Assembly (NCBI GenBank): GCA_964017065.1
Contig: OZ024786.1
Span: 468,979-532,978 of the forward strand
DNA length: 64,000 bases
Direction: 5' to 3'
DNA from: Haliclona indistincta
Taxonomy: Eukaryota; Porifera; Demospongiae; Haplosclerida; Chalinidae
Shown: positions 39,457 through 51,435 of the stretch, piece after piece
Layout: the number at the start of each line of letters is the position of its first letter
Numbering within the stretch: the first letter of the stretch is position 1
Notes under the pieces: generated by a model
What the model saw: only the letters and a program-made list of their open reading frames with translations
The model's database searches: none
What the model was told of the DNA's origin: nothing
Position numbers and translations under genes: made by a program

Positions 39457-41896
39457 CTATTGTATCATATTGCAGGTGCCATATTCAACAATTAGTGAAA
39501 TACATTTCTCTAAGCCTTCTATAATAATTATAGTGCAGTCTATAATAGCTGTGCATCTTGGGAAGTTGTTGCGAAATACTTTAGGAATGGTTGCCCTTAC
39601 TTCATCTCTACTCGGCCATCGTATTAATAACTTCAAACTCTCTGCCATAATATTAATCCATTTCCCAGATATTCTAGAAACAGTATAGATTGGGAAATTC
39701 GAAATCGATATGCAATATCTTCTTCGCTTAAATCTAGTCTCAGCTTCATTAAAGTAAGAAAGATTTCTTGAAAATCACCTAGGAATGTTGGTCGACCTCT
39801 CTGTTTTAAACTTGATGTGCCTACAGTGTCTACAACAAGTTTTAGCGTTTCGAAATTCGGCAAACCATGCAGTGTAGAATAGAATTTTTCTTTTTTAGAT
39901 GTTTTCATGCTCTCTTCTGTGAAGAAAAAACTTGCTAGTTCTCTGTTTTCATCCATCAACGTATTGTAGTTTCCTATTTTCCTTCTTAGTAACTTCAAGT
40001 TCATCAATTAACCAATGATTGCTTTTCTACTTGTATCTCAGTGTTCACTACAGCAATTAAGACTATGACAAGCAGTTTTGCTCTCAATGCACTCCTTCTG
40101 AAGTATATACCAATAGAAGCAGTTGCCTGATTTACTAGTAACAACGTTTCCAATTGAAGATGTTCGATCATTTGTTCACTTGCATGTACTTCTGAGATAA
40201 TTAAGCTTTTTCTTAGCTCAGACACTTGATGCGAAAGATTATCTAATTTACTTTGCCGGGTGGCACAACTCAAGCATGTAGTACCAGATGTAGTTGCACC
40301 AGAGGTAGGATTTTCCATCGTTGTTCTTTCCACTCTGCTACTAATAGTATGATTTTCTATGTTTATTGTTTCTTCTGCTCTGTCCTCAGTACCAGATGTT
40401 GTTTCACTGCAGGTAGGATTTTCTATTGCTGTTCTTTCCACTCTGCTACTAATCTGAGTTTGAGAAGTATGGTTTTCTATGTTTATTGCTCGGGAAAGTT
40501 CTTCTGCTCTGTCCTCAGCTCCATTGTTTTTCCTTTTCACTTGTAATTTTATAGAGCGATCGTGTCGTTCCAATGCACGCTTTCTCCTAACGAGATCTTG
40601 ACAATTTGAAAAAGGAAAAATGCTAGGAATGAATCAGGAAGAGTTTCATCATCACTTTTACCACCTATAAAAATCGATTCGAGTTTAATGTTGTTGCATA
40701 GTTCACTGTTAACTATTATAACATGCTGGTTGTAAAAAGACGGTAAGTAGCTAACCTGACACGAAGTGTTCACTGCAGATCCAACTTGAACTACCAGGAT
40801 TCCAACTTTCTCTCTGTATAGCACCAATCCACTGCTTCCTTCTTTCAGGATTAGTTGGAATTCGATAGAATTTTATAAGGGTAAAGTGGCCTAATTTCGG
40901 TCACCGCCTATTTCCGGTCACTTTGCAGAAAACCCATTGCCCTGGAAAGAAGGGGCTTTCACTCCAGCAGCCAATATGCTGCCTTCATAGTGGCAACATC
41001 CCTCTACCACCACAGCCAGACTTAGGCTAATTGACTACCTTCCTGTTGGTATAATCAGCGCTACTCTGAACCTTTGTATGCTTGACGAAGCTGAAGTAAA
41101 AAAGAAAAACTTTGCCTTATGAATTTTAATTCTTAAAAGAAGATGCAACTCGTTAGCAAACTAAGCAATTAAACTAAAGAATGAACAATAACGAAAATGC
41201 AGACATAGTATTATCCAGCTATCTTCAGCGATTTTGAGCTGGCAGATGCCTCTATCATGGTAGGTGGAGCTCATTTTAAGCTCTACGTGGGCGGTGACAT
41301 TGCAAAATAGCTTTTACAAATTTCTCTGCCACGAAAACAAATATAAAACCATGCAGACAACTTTGAAAGCGGCAGGAGACGACCAAAGCTGATCGTAGCG
41401 CGCCTCACAATCTCGAAAATCTCTACAGCACTTTGCATTTAGACCAAGTATACTGTAGCTGTACCAAGAATCCGTGGCATAAACGTCAATCATTATACAA
41501 AAGTACTGCTTACTGAGAATAATAGAATATTATAGGATGCTGAACACATCTATTTCTAGCAAAAACAGCTGCCAAACTCTCGTCGTTAGCATAGAAAGTA
41601 ATTTTTCTAAGTGACCGGAATTACCCAATTTAACCTCGATTTTCGCTATTTATGGTTACTATTTTTTGTTAATTCTTGCTGCCAAGAAGTTTCGAATCTT
41701 CAACGCCAAATTTCTCCTGCTGAAAGAGTATACCCAGTAGTATCAGTGACTGCAGTGCACGACCTCGTGGCCCGTTCGTCTTGGCGCTCGATGCGTGCAA
41801 ACCTGAACGAGCCAAACAGTGGCTAGAAATAGGCCACTTTACCTTAGTTGAATCTTTAGAATAGCGATTGGTGCACCCAATAGCGCAGCAGCCCAT
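39457..41896 (-). pseudogene. THAP domain / HTH / DDE_Tnp_4 transposase, broken
   Basis: Reading on the - strand: THAP start MGCCAIGCTNRYSKDSTK (41896-41844), interrupted by a MITE, resuming with FYRIPTNPERRKQW and WICSEHF (40878-40756). Then a Ser/Glu-rich linker and coiled coil (about 40640-40010, one frame shift near 40640) and an HTH-like region (LMKLRLDLSEEDIAYRFRIS, about 39760). After another frame shift comes the start of a DDE nuclease fold (LIRWPSRDE, then IIDCT with the first catalytic Asp, about 39530). The remaining catalytic residues are missing. THAP supplies DNA binding in many animal DDE transposases. Confidence 0.7.
40880..41843. mobile_element. GGTAAAGTGG-family element inside the THAP exon
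   Basis: 964 bp with inverted termini GGTAAAGTGGCCTA at both ends. It splits the THAP domain between DSTK and the following FYRI. Related to the element flanking ANK4 and ANK6. No transposase ORF; target duplication not clear (TAA/TTA-like flanks). Confidence 0.8.
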
Positions 41897-42020
41897 GGTT
41901 TGCTTCTTGCCACTCGCTACTCGCAGCCGGTCCGCCACTCACACGCGCGAGCACGCCGATTGGTTACATAGGTTGCGTCACTATTGACGCAATAGCGCGC
42001 AGAATTTATGAATAACGTCT

Positions 42021-42750
42021 ATACAGAGTGCCAGTAAGCTAGCTTACAATACAGAGTGCCAGTAAGCTAGCTTACAATACAGAGTGACAGCAAGCTAGCT
42101 TACAATACAGAGTGCCAGTAAGCTAGCTTACAATACAGAGTGACAGCAAGCTAGCCTACAATACAGAGTGACAGTACGCTAGACCAAAATACAGAGTGAC
42201 AGTAAGCTAGCCTACAATACAGAGTGACAGCAAGCTAGCCTACAATACAGAGTGCCAGTAAGCTAGCTTACAATACAGAGTGCCAGTAAGCTAGCTTACA
42301 ATACAGAGTGACAGCAAGCTAGCTTACAATACAGAGTGCCAGTAAGCTAGCTTACAATACAGAGTGACAGCAAGCTAGCCTACAATACAGAGTGACAGTA
42401 CGCTAGACCAAAATACAGAGTGACAGTAAGCTAGCCTACAATACAGAGTGACAGCAAGCTAGCCTACAATACAGAGTGCCAGTAAGCTAGCTTACAATAC
42501 AGAGTGACAGTAAACTAGCCTACAATACAGAGTGACAGCAAGCTAGCCTACAATACAGAGTGCCAGTAAGCTAGCTTACAATACAGAGTGACAGTAAACT
42601 AGCCTACAATACAGAGTGACAGCAAGCTAGCCTACAATACAGAGTGACAGTAAGCTAGCTTACAATACAGAGTGACAGCAAGCTAGCTTTGACAATACAG
42701 AGTGACAGTACAGAGTGACAGCAAGCAAGTGACAGCAAGCTAGCATAAAA
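42021..42750 (+). repeat. 28-bp minisatellite, third block
   Basis: About 25 further units after the composite transposon, ending near the remnant of PH-E intron 4. Confidence 0.95.
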
Positions 42751-42944
42751 CCATTGTAAGAAGACATGCAGTAATAGCTCACTACAGCAAACTAAGTGAC
42801 TTAAACATTTATTGCGAACTAGTAACTTCCTCCATTAGCTACATACTAGAGTGGAGTCATTAAACACACAGTTAGTAATAACATACAGATTCACTACAAA
42901 AACAAAACAATCACTTTGATAACACATGTAGCTTCCTCTCAGAG

Positions 42945-45497
42945 TGTATCAAGCTAGCTAGGAGCTAAATGAGTGTGTCAAGCTAGCTAGGAGCTCACAG
43001 AGTGTGTCAAGCTAGCTAGGAGCTCACAGAGTGTGTCAAGCTAGCTAGGAGCTAACAGAGTGTGTCAAGCTAGCTAGGAGCTCACAGAGTGTGTCAAGCT
43101 AGCTAGGAGCTCACAGAGTGTGTCAAGCTAGCTAGGAGCTCACAGAGTGTGTCAAGCTAGCTAGGAGCTCACAGAGAGTGTCAAGCTAGCTAGGAGCTCA
43201 CAGAGTGTGTCAAGCTAGCTAGGAGCTCACAGAGTGTGTCAAGCTAGCTAGGAGCTCACAGAGTGTGTCAAGCTAGCTAGGAGCTCACAGAGTGTGTCAA
43301 GCTAGCTAGGAGCTAACAGAGTGTGTCAAGCTAGCTAGGAGCTCACAGAGTGTGTCAAGCTAGCTAGGAGCTCACAGAGTGTGTCAAGCTAGCTATAGGA
43401 GCTCACAGAGTGTGTCAAGCTAGCTAGGAGCTCACAGAGTGTGTCAAGCTAGCTAGGAGCTCACAGAGAGTGTCAAGCTAGCTAGGAGCTCACAGAGTGT
43501 GTCAAGCTAGCTAGGAGCTCACAGAGTGTGTCAAGCTAGCTAGGAGCTCACAGAGAGTGCCAAGCTAGCTAGGAGGTCACAGAGAGTGTCAAGCTAGCTA
43601 GGAGGTCACAGAGAGTGTCAAGCTAGCTAGGAGGTCACAGAGTGTGTCAAGCTAGCTAGGAGCTCACAGAGTGTGTCAAGCTAGCTAGGAGCTCACAGAG
43701 TGTGTCAAGCTAGCTAGGAGCTCACAGAGTGTGTCAAGCTAGCTAGGAGCTCACAGAGTGTGTCAAGCTAGCTAGGAGCTCACAGAGAGTGTCAAGCTAG
43801 CTAGGAGGTCACAGAGTGTGTCAAGCTAGCTAGGAGGTCACAGAGTGTGTCAAGCTAGCTAGGAGCTCACAGAGAGTGTCAAGCTAGCTAGGAGCTCACA
43901 GAGAGTGCCAAGCTAGCTAGGAGCTCACAGAGTGTGTCAAGCTAGCTAGGAGCTCACAGAGAGTGTCAAGCTAGCTAGGAGCTAACAGAGTGTGTCAAGC
44001 TAGCTAGGAGCTCACAGAGTGTGTCAAGCTAGCTAGGAGCTCACAGAGAGTGTCAAGCTAGCTAGGAGGTCACAGAGTGTGTCAAGCTAGCTAGGAGCTC
44101 ACAGAGTGTGTCAAGCTAGCTAGGAGCTCACAGAGAGTGCCAAGCTAGCTAGGAGGTCACAGAGAGTGTCAAGCTAGCTAGGAGGTAACAGAGAGTGTCA
44201 AGCTAGCTAGGAGGTCACAGAGTGTGTCAAGCTAGCTAGGAGGTCACAGAGTGTGTCAAGCTAGCTAGGAGGTCACAGAGTGTGTCAAGCTAGCTAGGAG
44301 CTCACAGAGTGTGTCAAGCTAGCTAGGAGCTCACAGAGTGTGTCAAGCTAGCTAGGAGCTCACAGAGAGTGTCAAGCTAGCTAGGAGCTCACAGAGAGTG
44401 CCAAGCTAGCTAGGAGCTCACAGAGTGTGTCAAGCTAGCTAGGAGCTCACAGAGTGTGTCAAGCTAGCTAGGAGCTCACAGAGTGTGTCAAGCTAGCTAG
44501 GAGCTCACAGAGTGTGTCAAGCTAGCTAGGAGCTCACAGAGAGTGTCAAGCTAGCTAGGAGGTCACAGAGTGTGTCAAGCTAGCTAGGAGGTCACAGAGT
44601 GTGTCAAGCTAGCTAGGAGCTCACAGAGAGTGTCAAGCTAGCTAGGAGCTCACAGAGAGTGCCAAGCTAGCTAGGAGCTCACAGAGTGTGTCAAGCTAGC
44701 TAGGAGCTCACAGAGTGTGTCAAGCTAGCTAGGAGCTCACAGAGTGTGTCAAGCTAGCTAGGAGCTCACAGAGTGTGTCAAGCTAGCTAGGAGCTCACAG
44801 AGAGTGTCAAGCTAGCTAATAGCTCACAGAGTGTGTCAAGCTAGCTAGGAGCTCACAGAGTGTGTCAAGCTAGCTAGGAGCTCACAGAGTGTGTCAAGCT
44901 AGCTAGGAGCTCACAGAGTGTGTCAAGCTAGCTAGGAGCTCACAGAGAGTGTCAAGCTAGCTAGGAGGTCACAGAGTGTGTCAAGCTAGCTAGGAGGTCA
45001 CAGAGTGTGTCAAGCTAGCTAGGAGCTCACAGAGAGTGTCAAGCTAGCTAGGAGCCTACAGAGAGTGCCAAGCTAGCTAGGAGCTCACAGAGTGTGTCAA
45101 GCTAGCTAGGAGCTCACAGAGAGTGTCAAGCTAGCTAAGAGCTCACAGAGTGTGTCAAGCTAGCTAGGAGCTCACAGAGTGTGTCAAGCTAGCTAGGAGC
45201 TCACAGAGTGTGTCAAGCTAGCTAGGAGCTCACAGAGAGTGTCAAGCTAGCTAGGAGGTCACAGAGTGTGTCAAGCTAGCTAGGAGGTCACAGAGTGTGT
45301 CAAGCTAGCTAGGAGCTCACAGAGAGTGTCAAGCTAGCTAGGAGCTCACAGAGAGTGCCAAGCTAGCTAGGAGCTCACAGAGTGTGTCAAGCTAGCTAGG
45401 AGCTCACAGAGAGTGTCAAGCTAGCTAGGAGCTAACAGAGTGTGTCAAGCTAGCTAGGAGCTCACAGAGTGTGTCAAGCTAGCTAGGAGCTCACAGA
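42945..45497 (-). repeat. 29-bp minisatellite in PH-E intron 4
   Basis: About 88 units of CAAGCTAGCTAGGAGCTCAC with GTGTGTC/GAGTGTC/GAGTGCC and GAGCTC/GAGGTC variants in repeating super-units. Reverse complement of the PH-C intron 4 array. Confidence 0.95.
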
Positions 45498-45540
45498 AGC
45501 ACCTATAGATAGGGGTATAGAACTCACTCACTATAACACT

Positions 45541-45769
45541 GTTAAAATGGGGTGTCACTGCGACACCCCTGTTTGTCATTTTTCCACGGGTCCACTGACA
45601 AAACTAGTTTTAAACTGTTTTAAACTGACAATCTAGGGTGTCACACTGACACCACAGTGTGTGACACCCTAGATTGTCAGTTTAAAACAGTTTAAAACTA
45701 GTTTTGTCAGTGGACCCGTGGAAAAATGACAAACAGGGGTGTCGCAGTGACACCCATTTTTAACAGTGA
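45541..45769. mobile_element. Palindromic MITE in PH-E intron 4
   Basis: Arms of about 105-110 bp begin CACTGTTAAAA and end TTTTTAACAGTG. The right arm keeps GGTGTCGCAGTGACACCC. Flanking bases AA may be a 2-bp duplication. Distinct in sequence from the 2849 MITE but with the same CACTG termini. PH-A to PH-C lack it. Confidence 0.85.
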
Positions 45770-45926
45770 ACCCACCTAGCTCTAAACCACGAATTTCCAA
45801 AGAGATAGCTCCCGTTAAATTGGGAGCTAAGCAATGAAATGGTATTTCATGATTCAAGGAAGCACGAATACATGTACTGTAAGGATGAGTGTCCCGCCCC
45901 TCCTATCTGAAACCCCGCCCACTCAC

Positions 45927-47166
45927 CTCTGCTACTGTAGGTTGAACTCTCTCTTCTCAGTGGAGGGCGGTATGACTACGATAGTGAAGCCACAGTTAGT
46001 GTAATGGCGTCCAGGGACATCACTAAACATAGCCTCAGTGATCTCTAACACCTGAACACAAGGAACAGCATCAATGATCTCAAACTGACACACACTAATC
46101 ATTAGACCATGTCCTCCATACTGGTATACCAGCTAGCTAGCTAGGTCAATACACAATCATTACTAGGTATTCTGTTGACTAGCTCTAGTGCTCAATGGGT
46201 TAATGTGAAATGAGATGGACTGTACTATTAGTAGTCAGGTAGACCCATATAATGTGATTATGACCCACTAACACAGGGGCAGCCCCATCACCAATCAGAG
46301 TGGATACACACACGTTTCAAACAATATGAATATTTCTAATTTTTATACTCTAATCTGGATTGCAACAGTGTTAAATCGAGATGTGGAGTGTCTACATCCA
46401 TCTACTATCAGCTGATATAGAGCTCTTGTACATCACTCTCTAACACTCTGTGAGTACTGTATGTGTGTGTGTTGCTATAGTAATGGTAGCTCTGTGGTCT
46501 CACATGGCTGAGCCTGATTGGTGCAATGGGATCCTTGTCAGCTTTGTAGTCCTGTACACTATGATAGTAGAGGAGCTTATCACGATACACCTGGAGGACA
46601 ACACAAGATGAGAGGGAGGGATGGAGGGAGAGGGAGGGAAGGAAGGAGGGAGGGAGGGTGAGGGATGGAGAGGGGGGAGGGAGGCGGAGGTAGGGAGGGA
46701 GGGAGGGAGGGAGGGAGGGAGGGAGGGAGGGAGGGAGGGAGGGAGGGAGGGAGGGAGGGAGGGAGGGAGGGAGGGAGGGAGGGAGGGAGGGAGGGAGGGA
46801 GGGAGGGAGGGAGGGAGGGAGGGAGGGAGGGAGGGAGGGAGGGAGAGAGAGGGAGGGATGGAGAGGGAGAAGAGGCTAGTTTACCACAAAGTAGTATTTC
46901 TTCCATCCTTTCTTGCGACCTATGACGACTCTATCCTTTTGTTTCAGTAGTTCTCCCTCGATATGAGGCGGTGCCTTGTTCTATAGACACACACACACTA
47001 GCCCTGCGAGTCACTCGACAGCTGCATGCTGCTAGATGCTGGTCGACCAGACACACAGTCCTGCCGCCATTTTACAAGCAACACGCGACTAGCTAGCTAT
47101 CGACCCACAACTCACCAGGTCAGGCTCTATGTCCATGCCAGCGGGACCTAGCTGAGATGAAAACAT
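45927..47166 (-). pseudogene. PH-E: inverted PH gene copy, frameshifted in exon 4
   Basis: Exons 47166-47116, 46980-46885, 46590-46504 and 46051-45927. Exon 4 is 125 bp instead of 123: a 2-bp gain turns the LLAE end into a reading with an early TAG. Intron 4 continues to about 42770, including a match to the PH-C sequence near 17930-18060, and is then lost in the 28-bp minisatellite. Exons 5 onward are not present. Confidence 0.8.
46615..46870. repeat. GGGA microsatellite in PH-E intron 2
   Basis: About 250 bp of GGGA units, equivalent to the CCCT tract of the other PH copies. Confidence 0.95.
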
Positions 47167-47393
47167 CGTCCACTAGCTAGGGGGCGATCATGATGGAAGT
47201 AGGTGGGGCTGACACATGCATATACGGAGCTAGTAAATGAACAAAATGTTTCCGGATATTAACATTTCGTAAAAAATGAACGGGTAAGGAAAATTTTAAT
47301 GTTGGTAATTGTTTGTTCAGATGTCAGTTCCTAGTCCTCCTGTATGAGAGACAACTGATAAACACACACACAGTCATCTACTCCAACTCACCA

Positions 47394-50300
47394 TCAGGTG
47401 CTAATCTCACTGGCTAACTGATGCTCTCCTATCTCCTCTAGTGCTGTTCTCAGCACTGCCCAAGACGGAATACCATTTTGAGACACATTGTCTTGTTGCT
47501 GCAGCCACGATGATATCATCTCCATCATACAGTCACTAATGTCTCCATGTTGTTCCTTCTTAATCCTCTTTAGTGTAGGATAGAGCAGTCCTAGCTCAAG
47601 TCCTATAGACTCTGCCAGTCAACTACATTCTTCAAAAATTTATTGACTTTGACCAAGTCATCAATAACTGCAGGGGAGTACCACTGTCACAACTTGTGTA
47701 CATGTGTGTACTGTGACTCACTGAGGGTACTACAGGGGTCACCAGTAGCAGCTGTGTCACTTGGGAGATCCTCCTTCTTTAGCTCAGCCACCTCCTGTAC
47801 ACACCAGAGAAACATTACTACCATCACATGCTACAGTACAGCTTACCAGAGGATTGCTGCCTGCAAACAGACTCAGCTTGTCCAGATGCTCTCTCAGTTC
47901 CTTGTACACTAGTGAGTCCACCTTAGAGTGATGGCAGAACTTTCGTACTTCATGGAGAAGGGGGGCAGGAACTGGCTGGTCAGCCATGACAGGGTTGAGT
48001 AGCTGAGAAACGGAGGAGGAACTAAGCTGGTGATATGGCTCAAAGGGAAGCGATTGGACTCTAAAGAAACTACGCCCATCTTGATAACTGGGAACCACTG
48101 ACTTGCGAAGGAGGACACATTGAGCGACGTGATGGATGTCGAATAGGTCAGAGTCGGGCAGGTTATCCAGAGGGTATCGCTGGATGAGATCAGGAGAGAT
48201 GAGGAACTCACGTACATTGAGACGAGGGCAATACTGCTGTTGGAGGTGACGAACTAGACCAATGAGAGAACTGCGTAGTTCAGCATGCTCAATTGGAGTG
48301 GAGTCATTACACGACATAGCCACCAACACACATCGGTTGTTGTCAAGGAGCTCTATCACTGTTGTGATGTCATCATAATTTCTCCAAAAGATGCCGTTCC
48401 TCCACACTCTGCACACGCGATGGAGATCTTGACTGGCTAGAGGGAACTTGTAAGCCACTGAGAGGAGGAGAACGTGAAGAAAACGAGAGCTAAAGAACTC
48501 GTGTGAATCCACACACCTCAGACACCAGCCAAATTCTAGCACTCCATGCTGGACGAGGCTGTCTGGTCGCTCTGACTGAACGAGACCAGGGAAGAAGAGA
48601 AGATCAGTTGTGGAGTGAGAGGGTGTGGTCTGGAGGTTGGTGATCTCTAGTACTGAGGGCTCAACTGGTCGACAGAAATCTAATGACTGAAGAAAACCGA
48701 CAAGCATATCTGTGTTGTGGTGAGGGAATACACTGAGTAGGCTGGAGGTGGATACTATGCCAGTGTTGCTGGCAAGAATGTCACAATGCTCTTTGAATTG
48801 ACGAGGGGCAAAAAGTGTTCCATTGATTTCGTTTAGCAAGGCATTTGTCTTGACTACGACCCAGCTGGAGTGGGGATGGTGTATGAAAAGGATGAGACCT
48901 TTATCACTGAGTGTGGTCAGGATCTCAGTGAGGACAGACTGGTCGCTAGGGAGAGAAGAATCGTTTTCTTTATCAATTGCAGAGACTAGATCGTGTAGTG
49001 TACAGCCTACAACTGTCAGCTTTGTACGAAGAAATGCGTAGACGACGTGACTGTAGTAGTGCATGGATGACGGGCTGACTGGCAGTGATGGCTTTCTGGC
49101 TGTTGGCGAGTATGGTGATCAAACGACGTGAAGCATCAGTGTTGGGTCTGCGACAGTCCATAGCAATGCACCCAACATACTCTTGTCGCTTTACTCTTCT
49201 AGTAGCTAAGATGGTCTGCAGCAGTGAGCTCTTCTCCTCCACTGATGATGTGACCTGGTCGGCATGGCTGCCCAAAATCAACACGTGTGCATGACTGTCC
49301 CTCTGCTGTGCTACAGGCATTGTCGATAAAGCTTAGCCAGTAGTGGACTGACTGACAGATACTCTCGTTGCTCTTACGCAGATCTATCAAACAGACAAAC
49401 ATGGCTGCTGACCTTCGCATCACTTGCTCGAGTACGGCAGCATGACTGGAGTAGTATTCTTGCTGTCCAGCGAAATCGTACACGACAAAGTTGCCCAGCT
49501 GCTCACTCTGGATGTGGTGTGGAACGATCCCTGCTGTGTAGCGTTCGACATTAGCAACACAGTCTACAGGTACATCAGAACTAGCTGTACTAGCTAGGTG
49601 AACGAGGTGCTTAGCTGTGGTAGTCTTGCCTGCTCCACTGTCTCCTGTTAGAATCAGTTTAGTGAACGTGTGCACTGGGAAGGCTGTCCTGCACTCTTCG
49701 AATGGTTCAAATAGTTTGATGATGTCATAGTTGCTACTAGCATGGGACAATGCAGTGTAGCCAGACTTGGTCTTAGTCAGTGGATTAACTAGTCCAGTTG
49801 ACAACAGATATTGTACAATGTGCATGGGCGTGGTTATTGCGACAAGCAAGGTGAAGTGGTGTCCAGCCATCATTGTCCTCACATGATGGGTTACAGTGTT
49901 GCTCTCTGATGAGGTACTGGGCAATGTTGAGGTGACCATTATGACAAGCAAAGTGAAGTGGTGTCAAGCCATCATTGTCCTCACATGATGGGTTACAGTG
50001 TTTTTCTCTGATGAGGTACTGAGCAATGTTGAGGTGACCATGGCGACAAGCAAGGTGAAGTGGTGTCAAGCCATCATTGTCCTCACATGATGGGTTACAG
50101 TGTTTTTCTCTGATGAGGTACTGGGCAATGTTGAAGTGACCATTACAACAAGCAAAGTGAAGTGGTGTCCAGCCATCATTGTCCTTCTCCATAGGGTCGC
50201 ATTGTAGTTCAGTGATGAAATATTTGACAACCTCGACGTGTCCATTGTAGGCGGCATAGTGCAACGGAATCTGTCCCTTGCTGTCCTTACTGTTGGCGGC

Positions 50301-50528
50301 GCAGTAGTACACAGACACTAGCGCAGTAACGACATCTCCCCAGCCCCAGTACGCAGCTAGGTGGAGCAGAGTCACCATGGTACATAATCCTATTAAACTG
50401 AATGTTGTCGTGATAGTACGGACAGCTGGTAGTGGTATGCGGGGTAGCAGCTGCTCCGCCATTAGCTTGTTTCCTCTCTTGAACGCGCTAACACAATCTT
50501 CCTCATCGTGTCGTTGTTCAGCCATCAT
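47394..50528 (-). pseudogene. ANK5: full-domain ANK-Roc-COR-Death copy with four frame breaks
   Basis: Exons 50528-47847, 47794-47722 and 47667-47394. Start MMAEQRHDEED. Three NIAQYL ankyrin units, more than any other copy. The Roc P-loop GDSGAGKT is present. Compared with ANK2 there are three identical 4-bp CATG insertions (+ strand 49823-49826, 49290-49293, 49062-49065), which together restore the frame only after COR begins. A TA insertion in exon 3 (near 47606) creates a stop in the Death domain. Splice sites remain intact. Confidence 0.85.
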
Positions 50529-50761
50529 GAATACCACACCCACCAACTCCGCCCATAAGCAACAAAATGGACACTACAGGAGTCCGACCATGATGTTCTT
50601 CTCTGTCAAAGTCCAGATATCGATCATGCTTGTGCTAGCACTCTTCGATTACATTGAGAAAGCTCTCCACTTCAGACTGCACTAACTCGACAGCAGACAG
50701 GTATTGTAAACTGGTTTATCAAACAGGTATGACTAGTCTCGTGTTGTCTCAGGTTGCAGCA

Positions 50762-51435
50762 TAGTCTGGTCCCCAGACCCTTCGAATGATTGTAAAAAAT
50801 GCAAAAGAAAGGATTAAAAACGCGAAGGAAAAAATTCGAGGTGGCGGTGAAGGGTCTGGTGCATGGGCTTGAACTCACTCGGAACATAGGAATGTTGTGG
50901 GCGTGGTAATGAAGTACATTTTTTAATTTTTGTGGTTATTAGCTCAGTCCTTTTGGAGAAAACTTTCCCTTCTGGTCGGTCTTGCATCAGTGCCACCAAT
51001 GGAGAGATGCAGACGACGATTGAAGTCTTTGGCGAACGGCCATGGAGCTTGTCAAAAACCAACGGTAGCATGGCGTAGCAAAGCGACTTTCCATATCCCG
51101 TTGGCAAAGCAACGAACACGTCGTTTCCTGACGCAATAGCCCGCACAGCATCTATCTGTTCGCGGCGAACAGATGGATAGCCGAGCGCAGCAGCAGCACA
51201 AGAAATGGCTTCATCAACCATGTTTCACTCAGCTCAGCTTAGTGCACGCCTACAGCGTTCCTGTGGTTGTTAATTGGAAATTCCAGTACGCCGGAATGCT
51301 GGCGTACTGTTCCGAGTAAGGTCAAGCCCATGCACCAGGCCCTACTTCTCATTCACTTTTCGCTCCACCCCCTTGCCACACCCATTCAATTGAATGCTTT
51401 GTACGATCCGCTATTGGGCCTGGGGAACCAGGCTA
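50762..51435. mobile_element. 674-bp transposon-like element carrying a helicase fragment
   Basis: Inverted termini TAGTCTGGTCCCCAGACC and, reversed at the right end, TAGCCTGGTTCCCCAGGCC. Flanked by perfect 9-bp duplications GTTGCAGCA (50753-50761 and 51436-51444). The left inverted arm has the empty site with one GTTGCAGCA (reverse complement at 12582-12590). A 9-bp duplication fits Mutator-like elements among others; family undetermined. Confidence 0.9.
50814..51221 (-). pseudogene. RecQ-like helicase N-terminal fragment
   Basis: Begins MVDEAISCAAAALGYPS, with Walker A VALPTGYGKSLCY and motif Ia VVCISPLVALMQD, typical of RecQ-family superfamily 2 helicases. The frame then diverges (RPEGKVFSKR) and the DEAH motif and remaining helicase domain are absent. 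It lies wholly inside the 50762-51435 element. Confidence 0.8.

Larger units (their letters stand above)
38544..42020. mobile_element. Composite THAP-DDE / SWIM transposon in the minisatellite
   Basis: A 3.5-kb block splits the 28-bp array and is flanked by ATA on both sides. Ends show weak inverted similarity (GATGTTAT left; reverse of right end GACGTTAT). It carries a + strand SWIM gene fragment meeting a - strand THAP-DDE fragment, both truncated at the meeting point. This looks like an internally deleted two-gene DNA transposon. TIR assignment is tentative. Confidence 0.6.

Noticed and set aside
35211..45497. CRISPR-like array
   Set aside because: Units are contiguous 28-29-bp tandem repeats without unique spacers, in an intron-bearing eukaryotic context.
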